Shown: positions 11,132 through 23,915 of the stretch, in pieces
Layout of the letters: every line of letters begins with the position of its first letter
How positions within the stretch are numbered: position 1 is the first letter of the stretch
Source: Isoetes taiwanensis
Taxonomy: Eukaryota; Streptophyta; Lycopodiopsida; Isoetales; Isoetaceae
Assembly (NCBI GenBank): GCA_021234155.1
Contig: JAJEKV010000042.1
Location: forward strand, 1,859,257 to 1,923,256
DNA: 64,000 nucleotides
Direction: 5' to 3'
Program-made: the position numbers and the translations under genes
The notes under the pieces: model-generated
Told to the model about the DNA's origin: nothing
What the model saw: the letters and a program-made list of their open reading frames with translations, nothing else
Database searches by the model: none

Positions 11132-13485
11132 GTCAATGGCATGCAAAATGCTAAAAAAAAAGCCCCCAATGATGCTGACCAAGGCAAGGAAAAATTTCCA
11201 AATGATAAAGATGATGCCCAAGGAAAGGAAAAGACTGCAAATGATGTTGATGATGGCAAAGAAAAGGAAAAGACTCCAAATGATGTTGATGATGGCAAAA
11301 GAAAGGAAAAGACCACAAATGAAAAGGATGATGCCAAGGGAAAGGAAATTGTACTTTATACTCGGGTCGATTGGAAAAACAAAAAGGTCAAGATCCTGCA
11401 TGCATGCAACAGAGAGGCAGTAGGAGAAGGGATTATTGTTCTAGCGAGATCCTATCAATGCAAAGATGAATGATGAAAGATTAGGGGAGGACAAGGTTAG
11501 GTGTGGCAATCTCAAAATTATATGACAATTGGAAGGAAAAGGGTTCAGCAAACAAGAATGCCTAGCTTTGTGTGAAGCAACTAGAGGTTCCAACTATTGT
11601 TGCATGGCCTAGGGACAGTATTCAACTGGAGGGGAACTACACGTTTCCTATAGATGTAGAACCATTGTCAACAATGTTCACACAGTGTAGCAAGAGGCCA
11701 CTTCCAACTTTCAAACATTATCCCACCAAAAGATGCAAGTCAGATTATGATTGTTCTCCTGAAGCTATGATGAAGGTTAGAGGAGGTGAATGTTGTTGGG
11801 CTTCTTGTGTTAGAATGTTCACAATAGAGGAGTTGGTGGGAGCAAGAGCTACATATCAGGAACATAAGTGTGATAGCAGGAGGAATTTCATGTACACCAT
11901 ATTTGGCTATGCAATTCAGGATGAAAGATCAAAGAAGAAAAGATTCCCATTGAATGGAAAGTGGATATGTTCAAAAGCATGGATGGCTATACATGGAATT
12001 CCAACCTCTTCTTGGCACAACTGGCAAAAGAGACATGAAAATGGTAGTAAAATTGCATTGCATGGGAACACTGGCCTGGTAAGGCCTACCTCAAGAACTA
12101 TAGCTGCAAAGGAAATATTTGAAAGATATGTGGATTTCAATGCAGAAAACATGCCACATAAGAGTAAGAAGGATGAACAGGGTAGAGTTATTGTTGAAAA
12201 GAGATTGCCATCCCATTGTACCCGGAAAGAGCATATTAGAGGAATAAATGCATTGCTTCGGGAACTTGGAGTGGCCTCTATATCCCAGCCCAGTTTTAGT
12301 AGGCTATGGAATAAGCATTTCAAGCATGTGACCATAGCAACTTCAAACAACTTTGCCAAGTGCAATTTATGTGCTAAGTTGAAGGAGACACTAGATAAGA
12401 CTGTGCAACCAAGTCTAAGGGCAAAGATAAGGGAACATATGAAGGACCATATGACAGATCAACTATCATGTAGATCAACTTATTGGATGTGGAGGACCTT
12501 ATCTGCAATGGAACCTAATAACTATCTATGTATTATACATGATAAAATGGACCAACAGAAGACTTGTCTTCCACAATTCAAGTACATTCCTAAGTCATGT
12601 GGAAGATCATACCCTTTGCTTGATTTTCAATGATGGGGCAATATTGCATGGGCAGTCTCGGACCTATTATGGCCATTTCGGTTTAGAGTTGTGGAGTGAT
12701 GGTCCAGATTTTCACATTGGGAGTATTATGAGGTGTTTAAGAAACTATGAGAAGGGTTACAATGGTCACCTATGAGGATCCCTGAGCTAGCCGGGCACTA
12801 CATAGTGCATTGTTGGATGGAACCCCTAATAGTATTGAAAAGTTTAGCAAGGCAAGATTTAGGAGGAATGGACCTAATGAACATGTTGGAGCTTCAACAT
12901 CTCGTGCTAAACCTCGAGATCTGCCCGTAAAGCTCCTCTTGCAACTAGATAATTGTCTTGGTCAAAATAAGAACAGTGGATGTTTTCTTTCCTATCCTAC
13001 TTAACTTTTTGTGGGTATTTTTGAAAGAGTCAATTTGGGGTTCCTAATGCCTGGGACATACTCATGAGGATGTGGATGCATTGTTTGGAAAATATAGTCA
13101 TGTATTGAGGCAGACAGAGTTACCAACTTTCCAGGGCTATTGGAAATATTTCATGGATGTACAAATCCATCTCCTATAGGATCTATCATAGAAGAAGTGC
13201 CTGATTGGAAGAGTTTTGTGGATGGTTATGCTCTCGACATGGAAGGTCATTCTAGACCTCTTCAATTCACTTTTTGGGTGAGAGAAGGGATTCCAATCAT
13301 GCAATGGAAAGACCTTCAGAGGAGAAGTGGAGAGGTGGGGCAGAAATTTGGCACATGGATGCAAATGGCAAGCCTATGATACCTCCTGGTCAACCAAAAG
13401 CTCTAAAACCAACTGAAGAAGTCAAGCAATTGGGATTGACTAAGGATGGCATCAATGACTACATCAAGGGTGCTTTTTTGCTTAA
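11132..13485 (+). pseudogene. DUF7869-like gene of element B, part 1 (candidate transposase)
   Basis: An exon opens after an acceptor (ATTCTAG) at 11131. It first encodes four or five 13-residue Lys/Asp-rich repeats (NDVDDGKEKEKTP type, 11160-11345), then 11572-12633 encodes 353 residues in one frame. These include a Cys-rich segment (GGECCWASC), a basic region with a possible helix-turn-helix, a zinc-like CNLCAKLK, and the first acidic motif IIHDKMDQQKT. After frameshifts near 12610 and 12800 come LLLQLDNCLGQNKN (about 12930-12980) and GHTHEDVDALFG (13058-13095, in a shifted frame). The D / DNC-QNKN / GHTHED-D series is the signature I associate with DUF7869 proteins and resembles an RNase H-fold D-D-E/H core. 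The frame runs into TTAA 13482-13485, where element C is inserted, and continues at 26078. At least three frameshifts make this copy inactive. Confidence 0.7.
13482..13485. repeat. TTAA target-site duplication, left copy, of element C
   Basis: This TTAA and the one at 26074-26077 flank element C. Joining 13485 to 26078 keeps the DUF7869-like frame: G-A-F-L-L-N-K-K-H-T-L-K-H-W is read through the junction with no stop. Confidence 0.9.
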
Positions 13486-13529
13486 CCTACCCAACTTTTT
13501 GAAGTTATAACACCTTACCAGCACCTAAA

Positions 13530-13640
13530 TTAACGAGCACGGACGGGCTCGGACGGGCTCATGAAGGGCTCGTGACGGGCTCATGATGGGCTCGGACGGG
13601 CTCATGATGGGTTCTGACGGCTTCAATTCCGACGGTCATC
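13530..13640 (+). repeat. Subterminal GACGGGCTC array of element C
   Basis: About eight copies of GACGGGCTC, often followed by ATGAT or ATGAAG, are packed within 110 bp, 45 bp inside the left end of C. One related GACGGGTCCAGCACC lies 50-60 bp inside the right end (about 26018). Such subterminal arrays are the usual binding sites of transposases in other DNA transposons; that role here is inferred. Confidence 0.75.
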
Positions 13641-14059
13641 ATCATAGAATTTTCGCGCGCAGCATCATAGAATTCTGATGGTCATCATCATTCGAGCTCT
13701 TGAACAAACTTATCTCCCAAGCTTTGTGTATTTGTACTCTGTTTTTCTTCCTTTGCAATTCCGGCAGCTCTTTTGCAACTATACCATGAGTTCTCCCCAG
13801 CGGCATGAGGTATCGCATTTTTGCTATCTTTTTAGAAAATGTTTGTGCTTCAAGCAAACTTATAACATAAAGTACTCAAATGTAAGTGGTTTCTTTGTTT
13901 TATTATATTTCATTTGAAGCCGCCAAGAACACAAGATGAATTTCTTTGAGTTTAGGAAAGTGGAGTAAATGAAGAAAGAAAAGCCAAATCAAGGCAAAAG
14001 AAGTATCAAATGCTGAATTTTTTCAGTTTTGAAGTTCCTTTGAGGTCCGGGAAGATCAA

Positions 14060-15440
14060 CATCAAGGAAATCAAGCCTCGAATTGACGAAGTTCAATGAA
14101 CTCCTTCGAAAAGTATACCAGAATGGCCCTACCAACAATGAAGTGAGGACTCGTTTTGCAAGAGCATTTGTATGGCAGAACACCCCTAAGGCTTTGGCTG
14201 ACCCCGAAAATTACAAGGTAAATTGGGCATCTTTAGCAGCAGACTCCCACAGATTTTCTCAGAGTTCATAAGAGTAAAGATCATGAAGTAAATTGTTTTG
14301 AAGTTAACCTCAATGTGATTATCAATCACATTAGAAGCTTTTGTCGGACATGAAAAAGAAAGTCAAGAAGAAATTAAAAAAAAAAAGGCGACTTTGTTGA
14401 AGAAGGTAGGTGCGGGTAAGACGATGCTACTTGCACTTTATTGTACAAGCAAATTTCAGAGAAGAGAGAATCTATCAAACTTTACAGTGCAGATTTGCCT
14501 AACAACCAAGCTTTGGTTGCATACTTGAAGAAAGAAGAAGCAAGTTTAATGGATTTACTTTCTGAAACTATTGGGAGTGCTAATGTTGCTGATGCAGAAA
14601 AGTTGAAGGAAGAAATCAAATCCTTGGAAGTGAATATTGAAGCATATGGCCATAGGATGGAGTTTTGGAATGCAAAGTCCAAACACATATCCGCTATCTG
14701 ATTTCAACCAAAGGTAAGAAGGAACTCAAAGTTCACATGGGTGTTTATGATCGCCTCGAGATCAATTTCTTTGAAAAGATGTGAAGGTTGTGGTTTGAGT
14801 TTTAGCTCGACTGTTTTTCTTATCAAGTTATCATGTGATCATAAATTTCATGTTTCTTCGCTTTGGTTCGTCTTGGATACTATGCATTGTACAAATTGGC
14901 GGGTTGTGGGGTAGAAGTGCCCGACAAGCTTGAGCAAGAACTTGGTTACTTTAAAGCAGATGAAGATGAAGTAACCGAGGAGTATGAAGAGTCTTCGATG
15001 AAGATGTGAAGGTGACAAAGGTCACAAAGGTAAAAGAAAAAAGGTAAAGACATGGGTGAGGATTCCAACTCATTTTGTAACCGAAAGTATGACAAACCTA
15101 TTTCCAAAGATTTTGTTGCTAAGAGGAAAGGCAAGAAAAAGTGTCTTAGGAGCAAAGAACAAGAAAGCAAGATCGGGAAGTCAGTCAAGTCCTAAGATCA
15201 GAACTAGTCCCTGAACGTGAGATCCCAACAACTCCTCTGTTACACCAGGTTCTCCACTTGCTTCTCCTGTTACACATGCTTTCTCCTGTTACACCTGCTT
15301 CTCCAGTTACAGCTCCAACACATGAAGAGCCTACTCCTTCAAAGTCACCATTCACAGATATCCAATCTGATGAGGAAGACCTCACTCTTGCGAGAGAAGT
15401 TTATAAGGAAGTCGGATAAGCAGATTGCTAGCTTTGCAGG
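14060..15440 (+). pseudogene. Unidentified plus-strand reading frame of element C
   Basis: Fragments in three frames follow each other: LTKFNELLRKVYQNGPTNNE (14083-14271), a helical Lys/Glu-rich part (14441-14701, with EKLKEEIKSLEVNIEAYGHR, likely coiled coil), then an acidic and Lys-rich stretch and a Pro/Thr-rich tail (SPVTPASPVTAPTHEEP, 15280-15340) ending near 15416. Composition suggests a real but decayed protein with a disordered tail. I do not recognise the family. Confidence 0.35.
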
Positions 15441-15444
15441 TTAA

Positions 15445-16480
15445 AGTTGAAGTTTGGTTTTGAAACAATCTTAAGTTTTCAATGTTAACTGCTCTGTCAG
15501 GTAAATTTTGAGTATGATCTGCAATTTTGTGAATATATGGCAGGTCTCTAAGTTATTGAATATGTAAACTACATGTTGAATATGTGACAGGTCTGCAATT
15601 TTTTGAATGTGACCATGTCTGTAACCACTTGAATATATGAACTTTGTGCTTCTTTAAAATTTTTGTATATTTTTTTTCTTCATTGGTTCAGTTCTCTTGT
15701 TTATGCAAAGTGTTTTGTACCTGTAACCAATTCTTATAATTCAAACGATATTCTGCAATACCACAGAAGAATTAAAACAATTCAAATGATATTCAAACAA
15801 TTCAATTGATATTCTGCAATACCACAAAAGTATTCTGCAATACAATTCAAACATGCATACAGCTCAAATTCTATTTGCCCTTTCCCATGATTTATGGCTT
15901 GCACACAATCTTAAAGATCATCAGAGACCATTCCAAGTGATTATACTACTAAAGAAACTTTGAACACTCTGTTGCAAATCTTAGCTCACTGCCCGGGTCA
16001 TTGACCAATTTTTGACCTGGTCAATGACGATCTTTTGAAATAGCTAAGTGAATCTGACTGGAGAGAAAGTTTTATATCTACTTAAGTACATCTCTCAAGC
16101 ATATAAACCAGCTGGATTCAACACGAAATACATTAAGACCTGCTAGCATTTGGCATTTGAAGTACACAGTCTTTTTCTGGAATTGGGAAATCAGTGCAAA
16201 CTGTGTAACAGAGCTTCATTCTTGCAAGATCAAGGTATAGATTGGTTGCCATGTGCAACCTGGAGGTCCTGCACCAACTCAATTGAGGGATTACCAGGAT
16301 CTGCAACCAAATCTTACATTTCAAAATAAACCTGCAACTAGTTCTTACTATTCAAACTAGATTCTGCAATAGCAAAAAAAGAATGGAACTTTTCTTTATT
16401 ACTTGAATATGAATGTTACAATTGAATACAATTTGGTTAGCACTAGCAATGCTTGTATGCTAGTAAAGAATTCATTTGGT
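15445..16480. other. Spacer between the convergent genes of element C
   Basis: AT-rich sequence with short direct repeats of TTGAATATGT-AACT type (15540-15640) and of TTCAAA-GATATTCTGCAATACCAC (15735-15850). No convincing gene is seen; this is the 3' flank shared by two convergent transcription units. Confidence 0.5.
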
Positions 16481-19027
16481 TCCATTTCTCATTGAAGAAC
16501 TTCGGTGCAAGTGGGCTCATCCTCATCTACTAAGCTATCTGCATAAAGACTACTCTTGTGCTCCAAAACTCGATCTAAAAGATGATCATGAACATCCTTT
16601 GGAAGTTTGTATATGTTTTCACTTACAGGCACCATATCAAAGCAACACGACATGACCAAGTGGCTGTATGCATTGCACTCTGGTGCATCTTCAAGCAATT
16701 CAAATTCACTACCTCCTAAAAACTTATAATACTTACCTGAGAGGACCACTTCTCTTCTAGCAAATTTAGCACCCCATGCATCTTTAAAGGCCCTCTCTAC
16801 AATGTGTTTAGGCTTAGTGCATTTGATGATGTAGAAGTCTCACTGTTCCTTGTTGTTGGCCTCGGATGGTACCGCAAAATTATCCCCAACATCAACTACA
16901 TCGTAAAACCCATTCATGATCCCCTTCATAGATAGGACCAGTAATGTTTCCACTCGTCTTCAAGACTGGAATTAGTTGAGAATAAACCCAAGATCCTATT
17001 CTCGCTTTTGTTTATGCACTTCCCAAACTTTCACGCCCAACAAGAATTACGTATAAATCGAAATCCATATGAGCAACCCGAGTAGGGTCATTGGAATGCA
17101 TGTGTCGATACAATGCAACTTTCTCGAACCCGTTAATGTCTTACAATCATGACTGCCACTTCTATCAACCTCATTGATAGCTATCTCCCAAAAAATATCG
17201 CAAAAGGAATCATGTAAAATAACATGCAATGCAAACAACATGTAAAACCCTGAACTCATTGTGTACCCGCAAGGATGATCTCCTTCATTGTCACAATCTA
17301 ACTTTAAAATGTACTCACGCAAAACACAACCGCATCATGTGCATTCCTTAGTGGTACTTGAATTCCTCTTCAACATCTCATGTGTGAGGGCTCTTTTATT
17401 ACAGCACCAGCACCATCATGCTCACCGCAAGGATTGATTTACGAATTTTAAAGAAATGCCAATTAAAAAGAACCAATAGACTAAAATAAAAGTAATTACC
17501 TTTGCCATGATATGATGCAAAGAAATTCCAGTGTATTGGTTTTCCGGTGCTTTTGAAAGAACACGCCTTAGGAAGTAGAACATCCTTGCTCCTTTAAATT
17601 GATGGGAACATCCATCGGACAAATTGGAACAACTCTGCTAAATTGGAACAACAAATTGGAACCAACAAATTGGTATCAACAAATTGGAACAACTCAAGCA
17701 TCGGTGTCGTCTTGTAAACAAGCTTGTTGATTGGGTTTGGGAGCTTCCTACAAAAAAAGCAAAAACATATATCAAGATTACCACCTTTTTGGATTTAACA
17801 TTTCAAGTTACTTGTAATACCTTCTTCTTAGCCGGATCTTCTTTTTCCGACCTGAATTCTCATCAGCAGTCTTACAAAGACCACCTTTCTTACGTCACGA
17901 ATTCTCAGCTAGTCTTTGCCAAGACCACCTTTCTTCCGACCCAAAGATTTGTTCTTCCTCGCAGTCTTCTCAGCAGACTCCTTTCTTCTTAACAAGTTTT
18001 TCCTTCTCAAGAACCTTATTAAGATGCTCTTCAACTATGCTCATGTCCCATTTTAACTATTGCTATAAGAATGGCAATTGGCAATACCAAACTCTATTAA
18101 CATTATTTCATCATTAGAAAGCGAGAATGTTACCTTGTCCTCCTCATAAACCTGTTATGTTCAAAAGAAGAGTTTGAGCGAAAAAAAGAATATCTCATTT
18201 AAGAATAACAATTTGAATTACCTTATCAAATGTCTTCCAATCTACTTGATGGTTCAACTTGTAATCTCTTTCTTTTTGGACAAGTTGGCACTTTTTTTTT
18301 CCACAAGCCTTGCATTTAAGCGGCAGACAATTATGTTGATGCCACTCTTCCGATTCATCCTTAGGACATACCAAAGATCTCCAAAGCTCGGAGGTTGAAG
18401 CATATGTAGCTTTAGATGCATTGCGGGTTGGTCCTATACCACATACATCACAATTGCATGTGCAATTTGGACCATGGAGGTCCTGATCTAATCTTACTTT
18501 GTTTATGGCCTGTCTCACAAAGTCAACTCTCAAATGGTAGATACAAAGACAAGTCTCTCTATCTTTTACCTTCGACATATGGAGGCTTTAGAGCATGGAA
18601 TGTCAGTAAATGATATTTGAAAGTATGGATATTGCCTTTCAAATCGTTGGAAGAAAAACTTGCTGCGAGAAAACAAACAACAACATATCAACAACCTTAA
18701 GTTGAAAATCTTAAACCTTAACAATTTGAAAACAAATTGCTTTAAAATTACCTGTGTCTCTTCAAGAAAGTGTAGTGCATGCAATATCTTCTTTCCAGAA
18801 GTTGCTTTTATCTTGATGACATATTTCTTACATGGGGAAACTCTTGTATTGTGTCTCCAAAAATCCACCACTAGTTTTCTCTCGTCATAAGAGAGTTTGT
18901 CACATCTAATCTTATTTTTGAACATGGACCATGGACCCTCACCAAGTTCAGCATCTACTCTTCTTCTTACAGCAGTTGTGACAATCTTTCTGTTCAGGCA
19001 TAGAGTTCTGGAGAAAGCTGATTTGTT

Positions 19028-19032
19028 AATAT
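19028..19032. repeat. AATAT target-site duplication, left copy, of Copia D
   Basis: AATAT directly before the 5' LTR is repeated directly after the 3' LTR (24575-24579). On the minus strand the join reads ...AVNTNI|NKSAF... without a stop, so the host exon of element C is restored exactly. Confidence 0.95.
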
Positions 19033-19674
19033 TGTTGAAAATGTAAGTCATGTCATATTATAAGGAATTTAGAAAATTGTCATCTTATATTCATGAGAAG
19101 CAGTGGCAGTGAATATATTGTAGCTACAAAAACAACCTATGAGAAGCAGTGGCAGTAGGTTGTAAAGTCAAGAACAGTTGAAGCATATAAGTGCTTTATA
19201 CATATAAGTGCTTTATGTGCTTTATGTGCTTTCCTAAAGCAGGTATGTGGGATAAATCGAAAGTAGCATTTTTCCAGCCAAGCCTGTGGAATATAGTTCA
19301 ATAGACAACAGCCTCAGATTGGAAAGCATGAATGATGCCTTAACCGCCGGACAGTTCTATTATAATGTGAAGCAGAGGCTTAAAGAATCATTCGGGTCCA
19401 AGGATGGTTTGATCCGTCTCATATACGATCGAATGGAGGCAGTCAACGTTGCTACAGGAATTCAGTCAATCCCTCTGCTACAGTGATCGTTTATTGATTT
19501 GAGCAAGGAATTATTGACCATAATGTGGCTTCCTTGCTGGTGTGAAAGGTTTGATTGAAATGCTAATGGTGTTGTGAAGCATAAATAAGATTTGATAAGC
19601 CTGAATTATCATAAAAGTGAAGTTGAATGACATCTTTGCTAGGATAAGATTGAACGTGTTGTCTATTTCTAACA
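19033..19674 (+). repeat. 5' LTR of Copia D
   Basis: 642 bp, TG...CA ends. A 17-bp unit (CATATAAGTGCTTTATA type) occurs once fewer than in the 3' LTR, next to a TGCTTTATGTGCTTTATG run. The open frame at 19286-19486 is LTR sequence, repeated in the 3' LTR, and not a gene. Confidence 0.95.
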
Positions 19675-19675
19675 G

Positions 19676-19688
19676 TGGTATCAGAGCC
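19676..19688 (+). other. Primer-binding site of Copia D
   Basis: TGGTATCAGAGCC starts two bases after the 5' LTR. It is complementary to the 3' end of plant initiator methionine tRNA, the usual Copia primer. Confidence 0.92.
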
Positions 19689-19708
19689 AATAAATCCAGG
19701 AAAGCAAG

Positions 19709-22700
19709 ATGTCTACTCGATTTGGAGCTAATCTCTTAAACTCCATAGAGGTCTTCAAAGGGGAAACTGGTTTCCAGATTTGGAAGCAAGGCATTCAGGA
19801 GGTGTTAGAATTTGAAAAATTATGGTACTTGATTGATCCTAATGTGGTTAATACAGCAGTCGTAGTATCTGGAGGAGAAGAATCAAGTACTTCAACCTCT
19901 GTTGTAGGTGGTGGAGCTAGAACAGCTGCAAGTGGTGAAGGTGGAACTAATGCAGCAAGAAGAGTTACTTCAGTGGCTAGCGTGGATGAGAAGGCAAGAA
20001 TAATGGAAGCTCAATCCATAATATGCCAAAAGGTGGGGACAGCTATCAAGCTAAAACTCGAGGTAAAATCCCCGCAGAAATGTGGAAATTTATGTTAGAT
20101 AATTATGAGCAAAAGTCTTCCTCTCAAATAGATGTATTGGAAAAACAATTGAGAAAATTAAAATTGTATGAGAAAGACAACATTACTGAATTTCGGAAAA
20201 ATTTGAATCAATAATTCTGACTTTAGAGGGAGCAGGAGTTGTGTTAAATGAGGACTATCAACTTCTAGCTATTTCTAGAGCAGTCTCCCATAATGCACAG
20301 TTAACTACTTTGTTAAGAAATGTGGCTAAATCAAAGGAACATGCAATTAGAATGATCAGGACAGAATTTGAGCAGACCAAAGGAGATGATGATGATGATT
20401 CAGAGGCCATGTTTATCAAACAGAAAAAAGGCAAGAAGGTCTTTAGTAAAAAACAAATTGGCCCATGCTTTAACTGTGATGCTTATGGTCACCTTAAAAT
20501 AAATTGCCCTAAACTTGGAAAAGAAGTTATTTGTTATAATTGTGAGGGTAAAGGTCACATAGCAACCAACCGCCAAGTCCAAAAAGAGGAAAAGGGAAGA
20601 AATTTGAAGGTAAAGGATCCAAGGCTAAGCCTAGCCTAAATATTGCTCGAGAAACAAGCCAAGAGGAAGATGAGCAGGATGAAGACATTGAGGTAAATGT
20701 GTCTAAGGCTTGTTCTAAGATTAATACAAAATTTGACACTGATGCTCTTATCTTAGATTCAGGAGCTGAGAGATCCGTGACAGGAAGCTCAGAAATACTA
20801 AAAAAATGCCAGAGAAAAGAAGGAGGACATGTACAGTTTGGAAATGGGGAATTAAGAAGAATTGAGAGTGCTGGAGTTCTGGAGTTGTTTGACCTAGAGG
20901 GCAAAGCTGTAAAGCTAAAAAATGTGTTGTGCATACCAGGATTGATAAGAAATCTTATTTCAATATGCCAGTTAGTTGATCTTGACTATAAAGTGGTGTT
21001 TGAAAAACTTCATTGTAATATTTTTCTTGGTAATAAAGTATCAATTTGCTGACTTATCCATCTCTGAAAAATTGGCATGAAAGATTATGTCATGTTAATC
21101 CTGCTACAATTGAGGTATTAAACAAGGAAGGATTCCTTAATATCAGCACATCTCAATCTGAAAAACAAGTATGCATGGGATGTATGCTTGGCAAACACAA
21201 CAGATTACCTTTTAAGAAAAAAGGTGCAAGAGCAAAGGGTATTTTGGATTTGGTACATACGGATTTGTGTGGACCACTTAATGTTGTTAGTCTGAGTGGG
21301 AAAAGATACTTTATGACTCTAATAGATGATTTCAGTAGAAAAACTAAAGTGTATTGCATTAAAACTAAAGATGCAGCTTTTGAAAAGTTTAAAGAATTTG
21401 TTAATGAGATGGAGACTGAAACAGGAAGAAGGATTAAATGTTTGAGGTCTGACAGAGGAGGTGAGTTCCTATCAGGAGAATTTAAGAGGTTTTGCAAGAA
21501 TAAAGGCATTAAAAGGCAACTAACTTGTAGTCATTCCCCACAACAGAATGGTGTAGCTGAAAGGAAGAACAGAACAATTTTAAATGCTGTTAGGAGCATG
21601 TTAAAATCAGCAGGATTACCAAATTTCTTATGGGAAGAGGCAGTTCAAACTGCTGTGACTATTCAAAACATGTTGCCATCTGCTAGTACACATGGTGGAA
21701 TTCCTGATATGCTTTGGTCAGGAAGGAAACCAAATTATGAAAATTTGAGAGTGTATGGATGCTTAGCATTTGTTCATATACCAAAGGAAAACAGAAAAAA
21801 ATTAGATGATCGGGCTCTAATTACATATCTAGTAGGATATGATAATCAGTCCAAGGCTTATAGGTTATATGATCCTAAAGCAAGAAGGGTAATTATTAGT
21901 CGAGATGTTTCCTTTGATGAGGGACAAGTTTACAAAGTATTATCTAGACCTATAAGGCTGCCTGAAAATGTTAAGTTGACTGAACAGAATGCTAAGGCTG
22001 TATCTACTAACAAAGTAAATGAGATTGATACAGATGATGATCTTTGAGAGGGACCGAGGCTGAAACACAAACAGAAATTCAGGAAGAAATTGAAGACTCT
22101 TTAGGGGAAGGTGAAGAAGAATCAATAGATACAAGTCAGGTTGAAAGGTCTGTACCTGTAATTCAACAACAACCTCAAGTGAAAAAGAAAAGAATGACAG
22201 AAGTGCAAAAACTTCAAGCAGGCTTGAAATTTGAGACTGAGATGCATGGTCGTGATGAAGCTGGAAGGAGTAAGAGATTGCAAGTTGAACAGGAGCATGA
22301 GGTAAACAATATTTTTGAAATTTTAATGCATCTAAACCCAGAAGTGCCAAAAACCTTAGATGATGTTCTAGTTTCAAATGACAAAGAGCAGTGGCTAAAT
22401 GCTATGAAAGAGGAAATGGATTCTTTTGTCGACCTGACACCTTTGAAACAAATGAACACTCCGGAGGGTAAGAATATAGTAGGCAATAAATGGATTTTCA
22501 GAATCAAAACTGGAGCAGATGGTAAATCACCTAAATATAAAGCCAGGCTGGTTGCACAGGGATTCTCACAGAAAAAAGGCCAAGATTTTGATGAAACATT
22601 TTCTCCTTTAGTAAAAATGAACAGTGTCAGAATGCTACTGGCTTTGGCAAATGCATGGAATCTAGAAGTGCATCACATGGATGTAAAAACCGCTTTCTTA

Positions 22701-23892
22701 AATGCAAAATTAGATGAGGAAATTTTCATGAAACAAGCACCGGGGATTTGAGCAAGGGGAAGATAAGGTTTGGAAATTGAAAAAGGGCAGTTTATGGGCT
22801 AAGACAATCTCCTAGAGAATGGTACAAATGCATGGATTCTTATCTTATTGAACAAGGATTTGTTAAGTTTTTGAATGATGGGAATTTGTATAAATTTGAA
22901 TGTCAAGACGGTTGGTGCATTATTGCTTTATATGTTGATGACAACATTATGGTGGCAAAAGGGAAAAAATGTTTATTGATGTGCAAAAGGTTGTTGAAAA
23001 GCAGATTTGAAATGTCAGACCTTGGAGAACTTACAAAGTTTTTAGGGATTGAGGTGTCAAGAAATAGAGATAAAGGTACCATCATTTTAACTCAAAAAGA
23101 GCAGATCAGAGGTATGCTTGAAAAATTTAAAATGAAAGAATGCAACATTAGTAAAACTCCTGCTGCACCAGGATGTAAGCTTTCTCTTGACATGTGTCCT
23201 AAGAATGATGAAGAAAGGAAAATCATGGAGAAAATTCCATATAGATCTTTAACAGGATGCCTAGCCTATGTTGCTAATTGCACAAGGCCGTAAACATGCT
23301 CAGTAGATACAACAATGATCCAGGGAAGGATCATTGGATTGCTGCAAAACGTGTTCTGAGATATTTGAAAGGCACTATTGATATGGGAATTGCATACAAT
23401 TCAAAAAACTTAATATTGGTGCATTTTGTGATGCCGACCGGGCGGGAGATTTAGATGCAAGAAAATCAACATCGGGATACCTTATGATGCTTGGAGGAGG
23501 TCTTGTAGCTTGGAAGTGCAAAAACAATCATCTATAGCATTGTTCACTGCGGAAGGTGAGTATGCCTCAGCCACATTATGTGCAAAAAAGAACTAATATG
23601 GGAAAGGAGGTTAATTTTGGAACTTGGAATTGAGCACCAAACTCTAGTGAGATGCTATGTGACAAGACAAAAGCCGCATAGCCATGACCGTAAATCCGTA
23701 ATGCATGAAAGGTCGAAGCATATAGAATTAGAAATGCATTTCATTAGGGATGCAGTATGCAAAGGATTGATCCAAGTTAATTATATTAGTACAGATAAAC
23801 AGGTAGCAGATATTTTGACAAAGGTTCTGGCAGAGAAAAGGTTCACTGAGCTCAGAAAGCAAATCATGCATACAGATTCAGATATAACATAA
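19709..23892 (+). pseudogene. gag-pol of Copia D
   Basis: gag starts MSTRFGANLL at 19709. Two zinc knuckles follow: CFNCDAYGHLKINCP is complete, while CYNCEGKGHIATNR has lost the last cysteine. The protease motif is LDSGAE (about 20755). Integrase shows the WHERLCH / CMGCMLG zinc domain, HTDLCGP, LIDDFSRK, LRSDRGGEF and NGVAERKNR (21046-22047). Reverse transcriptase has KWIFRIK, YVDDNIMVAK and FLGIEVSRN; RNase H has a CDADRAGD-like motif and STSGY near 23440-23480. The frame changes at about 20080, 20220, 20640, 21050, 22040, 22740 and 23290, so no single polyprotein can be made. Many frame breaks beside nearly identical LTRs are noteworthy (see findings). Confidence 0.93.
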
Positions 23893-23906
23893 GGAGATAT
23901 GACATG

Positions 23907-23915
23907 AAGGGGAAG
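23907..23915 (+). other. Polypurine tract of Copia D
   Basis: AAGGGGAAG lies immediately before the TG of the 3' LTR, where second-strand priming is expected. Confidence 0.9.

Noticed and set aside
11066-11401. Hydrophobic minus-strand open frames with I/L/F repeats
   Set aside because: They are antisense to the Lys/Asp repeat of the DUF7869-like gene.
19286-19486. Small protein encoded in both LTRs of Copia D
   Set aside because: The frame is conserved only because the LTRs are recent copies; there is no start context or family resemblance.
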